64,000 bases of DNA from Sipunculus nudus (lineage: Eukaryota > Annelida > Sipuncula > Golfingiida > Sipunculidae). This document shows positions 57,603 through 64,000 of the stretch, piece after piece (position 1 is the first letter of the stretch; each line of letters begins with the position of its first letter). Under the pieces are notes generated by a model. It saw only the letters and a list, made by a program, of their open reading frames with translations, was not told the origin of the DNA and searched no databases. The translations under genes were made by a program, and so were the position numbers. The stretch covers positions 36,097,558 through 36,161,557 of the forward strand of contig CM049310.1 in NCBI GenBank assembly GCA_026874595.1, read 5' to 3'.

Positions 57603-60166
57603 ATGGGCGAACGACTAGGGGCTTCGGCGATGTGGATTGAAAAAAACAGACTGGATAGCTACCGTCAATGGCCGAAAAGGGACTTGATCGAGCCGAGGCT
57701 GATGTCGGCGGCGGGTTTATACTTTGTCGGACCACGTGATAAAGTAAAATGTGCCTTCTGTCAAGGTGCTATGATGGGTTGGGAGACAGGCGATGATCCA
57801 GACGAGGAACATTTCCGGTATTACGGAGACCGGTGTGCGTTTGTTCGCGGGGAACCAACGAATAACGTACCACTTCCTGACGACAATAGCCCGATCCTTG
57901 CAAACAAAACTGGAGGAACGTCTTTCTACAAGGATATCCTGAAGGAACGGTTGGGCATAATTACAAAGAGACCTCGAAGGCCAAGACTGGCTACAGAGCA
58001 AAACAGACTAGCGACGTTCCGTGAATGGCCAGTGGGTAAAGAACAGACTCCCGAATCACTGGCCGAAGCCGGGTTTTACTACACAGGTAATACATGCTCG
58101 CTACATTTGTTGTTAGAAAACGACACCATTTCTTTCACCTAAATAAACGTGTTTGATTGTTTTAGTTCGTTCTTGTAAGTCCGACCAACGGAGTATATCA
58201 TCTCGTATAAAATGTAATATGTCTGTAGATATCGCATCAGTCAATGGAAACGGTTCTATCCTGCATTTGCAGGCTGTGAGACGATAACTGTATATTGTTT
58301 GGCACATGACCAAGAAACAATTTCAGATGAATAATTATGAGACGCATATTGATCTTTTTTTTTTGCAACAGAAAATAATACTTCGGTCACTTATTACAGT
58401 GGTATGTATTAATTAATGTGATACGCATTTATGTTCATAACAGATGATACGTATTTTGTGTTGCAGGTGAACATGATTGTTGCCGGTGTTTTTACTGTGA
58501 TGGAGGGCTTCGTGCCTGGGAACCGGGAGATGAACCATGGGCTGAGCATGCACGTTGGTTCCCAAAATGTGGTTTTGTTATGCAGTCCAAAGGACCTGAA
58601 TTCATTCACGAGGCAAACAGAAATGCAACTATGGTTAAAAGCGAGACATTGGTGATTATTCTTTACTTATCACACACATTTTACATGATCACACAGAAAA
58701 AGCATCAGACACGCATTATCCTTTAACGACAGTCAATACAATATATTCAGTAATGCGTTTTGTTTAAGATATGAACATACGAAACCACTTTGTATCACTA
58801 TATAAGGAAATATTCGTGATGACGTGTGTACACAAACATATTATGAATCTGTTACAGGGTACCAACGCCAAAGTTAGGACCAAACGTTACTTAGAAAGCA
58901 GGAGCGAAACGCCCGAACGATCAGGTATGTGGTTTTGCTGTTAATGTTGTACTTGAGTTTCTACGGTCAGAACATATATATAATATATGCCAAATATGTA
59001 ACATTACGTTATATTTCTGTTCAGGACTTATGTCATGTCAGTATATTCACACAATGACTGATATTTTTATGCAAGAGCTGTCCAGTCATGTGATGAAAAA
59101 CTTATTTTCCGTTTCACTTTCACATACATATCAAATGTTTCATATAGTCATTAATACGTCTCGGCTAGATTTTAGGACTCTTTCTGATCAGAGCCATAAT
59201 ACCCAAGCCGTTATACTGTTGAGATACGTTGTTTGGCAAGTGAGATCGGAGCCATTGATATTCTGTGTTGATATCATGCATATTCATACTGGTAATAATT
59301 TGTGAGGTGTAGCTTCATTGTCCACATTATAAATATTCTCAGAAACGTATTGATATTCAACACGTCGTTCGGACTCATTCACATATATTATCATATATTG
59401 TGTGCTGTTTCAAATGGCCGACATCAGAGTACGACCCCCGACACCTGGCGGCACAAATGAGCACGGACAGAGTCCAGTTAGTCCTCAAAACGGGGATTCC
59501 CCGTGACAGAGTGGCGTCCGTCATAGAAAACAAGCTACGTACGACAGGGCAGGCGTTTGAATCCGCTGAATGTTTACTAGCTGCTGTGATGGATTCATAT
59601 GAAACATCTGCTGCCAGCACTCCAGCCGCACGTGAAGCGGAAGAGAAACCGCTCGTTGGCGAAATGCAGCAGTCAAACGGGAGTGACGGTGGACCTACAA
59701 ACAAACAAAGTAATCATTTGGTCAATTCAACGATACGGTCATTTCATTACACACACACACACACACACAATGGCAATTACGTCCTCATTTGAATGACAGT
59801 GAACAAAGCATTGTATTTGCTGAAGTATGTATATGTAACAAATATAGATCGGTGTCCGTAATATAACGTTGTAGATTACAGTCGTATGCTGATTTCTATG
59901 ATTACATAACGGTTATTTAAGGTATACATCGCTTTGCATTACAATCAGTTCGTGTGTTGTTAATTTCAGATGTGGATGCCCTGATACAAGAAAAGCAGTT
60001 GTTACAAGACAAGACTATGTGTGTAATCTGTTTGGACCAAATTCGTCAAATCATTTTCTTGCCATGCGGACATATTGTATCATGTATGGGTTGTGCATCA
60101 GACATTAGGAATTGCCCGACATGCCGGAAACTTATCCGAGGCACAATAAAGTTTTTCTTATCCTGA
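57603..60166 (+). CDS. Spliced IAP: BIR-BIR-UBA-RING, five exons
   Basis: Exons at 57603-58086, 58467-58651, 58858-58924, 59428-59709 and 59970-60166 (1,215 nt, 404 residues). All four introns (380, 206, 503, 260 bp) begin GT and end AG, and all junction phases agree. Exon 1 encodes a full BIR ([13 protein letters not shown]; a GWETGDDP core; H-x7-C) and the first part of a second. That second BIR is completed in exon 2 ([22 protein letters not shown]), so an intron splits it. Exon 3 is a short basic linker. Exon 4 carries a UBA-like domain ([21 protein letters not shown]). Exon 5 is a C3HC4 RING (CVICLD; FLPCGH; CPTCRK). This is the architecture of animal IAPs that inhibit caspases and ubiquitinate signalling partners. 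The exon 1 frame alone ends at 58142. Confidence 0.85.
58142..58147 (+). terminator. Possible intronic poly(A) signal in intron 1
   Basis: AATAAA overlaps the stop codon that ends the unspliced exon 1 frame. If used, it would give a 179-residue protein with one whole and one partial BIR and no UBA or RING. Confidence 0.4.
60145..60150 (+). terminator. Poly(A) signal inside the end of the IAP CDS
   Basis: AATAAA lies 16 bp before the end of the stop codon at 60166, so cleavage would leave a very short 3' untranslated region. Confidence 0.5.
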
Positions 60167-60487
60167 ACGTGTGTCTTTTTACAAGCAGATGATCGAAATT
60201 CCCAGACATCTGTTCGCGAATAGTCAGCGCGTTATTGTCCGAAGGCGTCCGTGATACTAATAACCAAAGAATATGCGATGATGGAATGGTTTCGGTTTAG
60301 TATACGACAGTGCGGACAGTATGACACATTTAAATGACGGAGCGCCTGAAAAAAATGTTGATACAAGTCCGCTGTACCAGCCATAACTCGTTCGAGTTAA
60401 TGTTGGCCTGCAACATATAAAGGTCTGTGCACATAGCACTATCCTGTAGTACGTGTCTGGTATACGACCGAATCGGGGTGTGATATC
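60167..60487. promoter_or_regulatory. Promoter region of the gene at 60488
   Basis: A TATAAAG element at about 60416-60422 lies 65-70 bp before the ATG at 60488. Nothing else is seen in the interval. Confidence 0.5.
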
Positions 60488-61105
60488 ATGGAACGGAAAC
60501 AACCAGGTACTTTGTTCGACATATGCACGCGGTGGTTAACGTCGCGGTATATACCGCATACATTCTTTTGGCTGCTACCTACTGAACTGTACCAACGTTT
60601 GATCGAGATGTATAAAAACAACGGCGATTGTCAACAGTGTACAACCCTGCTTACGGCGTCTCGAATCAGCTGTTGCGCCTCTAAACACTGTGTGATCGAC
60701 TCCTACGACAGCGACCCGATATTGCGTTGTAAACTGTGTGGTGTCATCACATCGAAATATATGGAGCACGCAGCGCTCCATAAGGGACCTGGTCATACAC
60801 CATGCGCCGTGAAGATATTATTCGAGTGGCCCGGTATGATCGGTTTTGTCATACATTCTACTGTCGTGATATCGAAATATTGGCCAGCAGAGCATGTCGA
60901 TCCCGGGGATGTTGTGGGAAACCTCTTAGCAAACGGCGAGTCACTAACAGCTGAGCCCGTCAAATATTTCATGTTTATTGGGAACTGTACGTGCTTTGGA
61001 TGTTACTGGGATTCCGAAAAGATCTTACGGTTCAGGCCGGACCATCTGCTGAGATTCCATAAACAGATTATGAATCACGTTTGCGTGCAACGACAACGGG
61101 TGTAG
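60488..61105 (+). CDS. Hypothetical Cys-rich protein with F-box/SOCS-like start
   Basis: The 205-residue product has an ATG at 60488. The first 40 residues (LFDICTRWLTSRY, then LLPTELYQRLIEM) follow the leucine and proline spacing of SOCS/F-box-like motifs that recruit cullin ligases; this is weak evidence. A Cys-rich middle follows (CQQC, SCCASKHC, LRCKLCG, CTCFGCYW) with enough Cys and His for one or two zinc sites. The remainder is beta-like. No family is recognised. Its place next to an IAP and a RING gene makes a ubiquitin-related role attractive but unproven. Confidence 0.6.
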   Translation: MERKQPGTLFDICTRWLTSRYIPHTFFWLLPTELYQRLIEMYKNNGDCQQCTTLLTASRISCCASKHCVIDSYDSDPILRCKLCGVITSKYMEHAALHKGPGHTPCAVKILFEWPGMIGFVIHSTVVISKYWPAEHVDPGDVVGNLLANGESLTAEPVKYFMFIGNCTCFGCYWDSEKILRFRPDHLLRFHKQIMNHVCVQRQRV

Positions 61106-61846
61106 AAAGAATAGCGAGCAGTATGACGTCCTGTATTAAATCACATGACCCAGTTGTGTCATTAGACGGACGCTAGATGATACGTGTTACATTGTCATCA
61201 TACCACAATATTTTACATAATTATGATACAAAATGTACACGTCATGTACTGGGTGAAAGCACGTGTTTGAGGCCGACCTAAAGGCGGAGGCATTGTCACA
61301 GTCTGCATGTAATGACAACATTTTGGAGTTACCAGAAGGACGTTAGATAAACACCTGCGAAGTGACGATACAAGGAACAGGTGAAGAACAAGACATTGCG
61401 CATTTACAGAATCAATTTAATATTACACGGAAAGTAACATAATATAATATAAAAACTTATAGACACACTAATTCAAGTGTGTAACCAGAGATTTGTTGAT
61501 ACGGATTGACGCTCGGACCAATCGTATTCAAATATATGGTGTTCATATTGCCGTAATATGTCAAGACATACACTGTTATTATGATACACACATGCTCGTA
61601 CGTGCAGCATGAATTCAGCGATGATATTTGTAACATATATCAGTAAAAAAACGCTTTGCAAATATCATATTTTACAAATAAAATAAAGATCAAACATATG
61701 ACCTTGTGTGTTTCTCATGTCATTGTTTTGTAATGCAAAGCGATGCATGTGTAGAATGAATACCTGTATTATGAGTTAACTGTGCGTATAAATCTGTCTA
61801 TGCAATAAATGTGTAACACAGGAAAAGGATTAACTCACCCTATATT
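61106..61846. other. Gene-poor AT-rich stretch
   Basis: Overlapping AATAAA-like sequences near 61675-61690; otherwise no feature. The short minus-strand frame at 61473-61661 does not look coding. Confidence 0.4.
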
Positions 61847-62095
61847 TCACAATTTCTTCCGTCGACATTTCGGGCAACGGATCAACCTGCATATATATTT
61901 CAGACGGGTCAGATTGTTTGCTTCCTCCAGTCCGTACGGGAGAAAATGTGTCACGACACAGTGCAAACACACCACGTGCTTACAGTATAGCTGATATTTC
62001 TTGTACCCGCCAGGGCAAATATTCGAAAAAACACATTTATGTTGAGGCATTTTGTCCATACGAATATCCTCATAAACTATACAAAATATCCTCAT
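61847..62095 (-). CDS. Small RING-like protein
   Basis: The 82-residue product is almost entirely a zinc-finger-like domain: CVFSNIC, then YCKHVVCLHCV, a long helical spacer, and IRCPKCRRKK. The Cys/His set fits an atypical RING (C-x5-C, C-x-H-x2-C-x2-C, C-x2-C). The ATG is at 62095. A stand-alone RING of this size could act as a small ubiquitin ligase or dominant-negative partner for the larger RING proteins nearby. It could also be the last exon of a spliced gene, since introns occur in this region. Confidence 0.55.
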   Translation of the reverse strand: MRIFCIVYEDIRMDKMPQHKCVFSNICPGGYKKYQLYCKHVVCLHCVVTHFLPYGLEEANNLTRLKYICRLIRCPKCRRKKL

Positions 62096-64000
62096 GTAAA
62101 TCCATCAGTATACCGTTTATTTCACTTGTTGGAACAGGTATGTTGGACGTGGTTTTCCATGCTATCTGTGTAACGAACGTGTGGGTTCGATGGGGACAAC
62201 ACACAGCAGAGTTCGAACGCTCTATCATTGAGTAATCGTATGGGGATGGGGAGGGGGGGGGGGGTGTTCGAATATCTGTGACGAGTAATGCAATCAAAAT
62301 GGACCGTGATGTATGACTTCTGTTATATTTGTATTGATAGCAATGTTTTAGCTTTTTGCAACAGTAAGTATATGTGTATGATCAACAATAAATACATTAA
62401 ATCAGTACTCGTGTTTGCACAGACAGCGATGTATAACATATCTGGGAAACGCTGCGCGATTCATTGTTTCATGATATTCCCTTACAAAAACATACAGTCA
62501 TCACATGACACGAGTCACAATAAAGTCAGATCGTGTGTTCAGATATCGTACATGCATTTTCCGATTCGATACAACACGTCACATTCATGATGTAGGTGAT
62601 GTGTGATCATTAAACAACTATCTTCAGTGTTCATCATATTGTCAGTATATGGAAAAGGTATTATAAACTAATAAACGTGGCCAATGATACATTTAAGGGG
62701 GTAATCTGGTTTATACACGAAGTCACCTAGTTGTTAATAACACAGCGTCATCTGGACCACCGTATTTTAAACCAGTCACCGAACCCTGTATTCCTCCGGT
62801 CACATCCGGAGTTCCTGCAGACTTCGTGTGCATTATTTCACAGGGGGTGTCTTGGTGCAAAACTATGTATCCGTCTTGGCCTCATACACCAAGGCGTATT
62901 TGCGCATTTCATGTGATCTCAGTCACTTCTGATATCATATGATATGGTTTGCTAATATGCCTTGTTTATGGTATACCACAGTTCATCTGTATACAGCTAT
63001 AGGCGTGCTAACATTTATTTTCCAATGATCTCCCTGCGTGAAGAAAACAGCTTTCTCAGTGAAATATTTCTTGCGGATTAATGACCCGTTTCCCTCTGCG
63101 TTCAGAACTGGGTGACGTGTGCATTATTTAAGGTGGGGAACAATGGTGCAAAACAGTGTGTCTGTCTTTATCTTATAAACATACGTGGGTTTGTGTAATT
63201 GCCGTAACCTCAGTCGAATGTGATATCGTTTGAGTGGTATGTAAACATTATTTTGATTTATATCACACAATTACTGATCTGCAGACTCCAATATGTGCTC
63301 ACATATTTCTCTCCAATGATCTCCCGTCCTGATGAAAACCCAACATGATCTGTATGAATGTTACTGCTCATTTCACCCGTGGTCAGATTAAATTTGTCGT
63401 CTGATGTAAGCAGCTGTGTGTTTCCTGCCACGTCAAGATTTGACAAATGCGAGTTGTCTGAGTGTGCTCTCCACATTACGATTTGAATTTTGTACAGACA
63501 ACACGTCGTCAAATATCAGTATACTTTTGGAACTGGCTGGCTGGATGGACTTTCAGTTAAGAGCTTGTGCCATAAATGGTATGGTGAGTTGAACGCATTA
63601 ACTGAACAGTCGTATCTAAATGTGCTGCAAACTGTGATTTGAGACGTTATTGTTTGAATTCTGGTATCATCTGATAATACAACGAACATTTAACCGGTGT
63701 CTGTTTCTGTGATAACAGTAGAGTGCCAGATGTGAAATAGACTATAAAGACTGCCCTTTCAGGAATTGTTGCATATATACGGCGCCTTCCTGTAAGATTG
63801 TTTAGTGACAATAGAACCGGTCGATATCTTTTTTGTTGTGAAACAGTGAAGAACCAGACACGTACCATTATATGAAATATCTAATATGACACTGTTCAGC
63901 GGACTATTCATAATTATACAACAAACCAGAAGATTTTCATTTGGTGAAAACCGTTACATCAAACATATGTAATGTGTCATGTAATAATCTGTTACATGAC
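62096..64000. repeat. Gene-poor region with decayed 290-bp tandem repeat
   Basis: Two diverged copies of a roughly 290-bp unit can be aligned: TGTGCATTATTT followed by GGTGCAAAAC occurs at about 62828 and again at about 63118; CAATGATCTCCC occurs near 63024 and 63314. Spacing is 290 bp throughout. A poly-G run lies near 62250-62262. No convincing gene was found; remaining frames are short and lack domain signatures. Confidence 0.6.

Noticed and set aside
58431-58655. 74-codon ATG frame over IAP exon 2
   Set aside because: Out of frame with the BIR motif residues, which appear only in the frame continued from exon 1.
59025-59305. Possible extra exon after an AG at 59023-59024 in the IAP gene
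   Set aside because: Its product adds no recognisable domain, and direct joining of 58924 to 59428 already keeps the frame and connects to the UBA domain.
1-64000. tRNA or rRNA genes
   Set aside because: No cloverleaf-like or rRNA-like sequence was noticed; a formal scan (tRNAscan-SE, Infernal) would be needed to exclude small RNAs.

Overview
The window looks like part of a large double-stranded DNA virus genome, most likely a herpesvirus of molluscs (Malacoherpesviridae, closer in flavour to an abalone-type than to anything from vertebrates). The reasons are: a herpes-style alkaline nuclease of the YqaJ/lambda-exonuclease type, a family B DNA polymerase-like gene, a 1,622-codon candidate major capsid gene, tightly packed intronless genes on both strands with TATA boxes and AATAAA signals, a long inverted repeat, and a set of BIR/RING genes, which among herpesviruses are known from malacoherpesviruses. 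No sequence search was possible, so the family is an inference; most core proteins are too diverged to name by eye.

Layout. 1-32.5 kb is a dense core-like block: an open frame cut by the window edge, a protein kinase fused to an alkaline nuclease, three membrane-protein genes on the minus strand, the candidate capsid gene, a PolB-like gene with a divergent catalytic motif, and a run of unnamed structural or replication candidates, including one with a duplicated domain, one OB-fold-like protein, a 55-residue tail-anchored protein and a RING protein. 33.1-34.9 kb holds an apparently intact FLYWCH plus MULE-type transposase gene. 35.4-38.3 kb holds two secreted or membrane proteins, each with two C-type-lectin-like domains.

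42.0-45.0 kb is a 3-kb near-palindrome built of 106-bp GC-rich hairpin units in opposite orientation on the two arms, with a unique hairpin at the centre. A gene on the right runs its 3' end into it. A 433-bp tandem duplication lies just beyond.

38.8-57 kb is the most striking part: at least eight, probably nine, proteins with CARD-like death-fold domains (ten or eleven domains in all). They comprise tandem-CARD, CARD-only and CARD-RING architectures, several made by recent tandem duplication together with their promoters. At 57.6-60.2 kb a five-exon gene can be assembled with all splice phases agreeing; it encodes a BIR-BIR-UBA-RING inhibitor-of-apoptosis protein and carries four introns. 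Together these form what looks like a dedicated cell-death/innate-signalling modulation island. The right end (60-64 kb) is AT-rich and gene-poor, with a small RING gene and a decayed 290-bp repeat. It could be a viral terminal region or, less likely, flanking host DNA.
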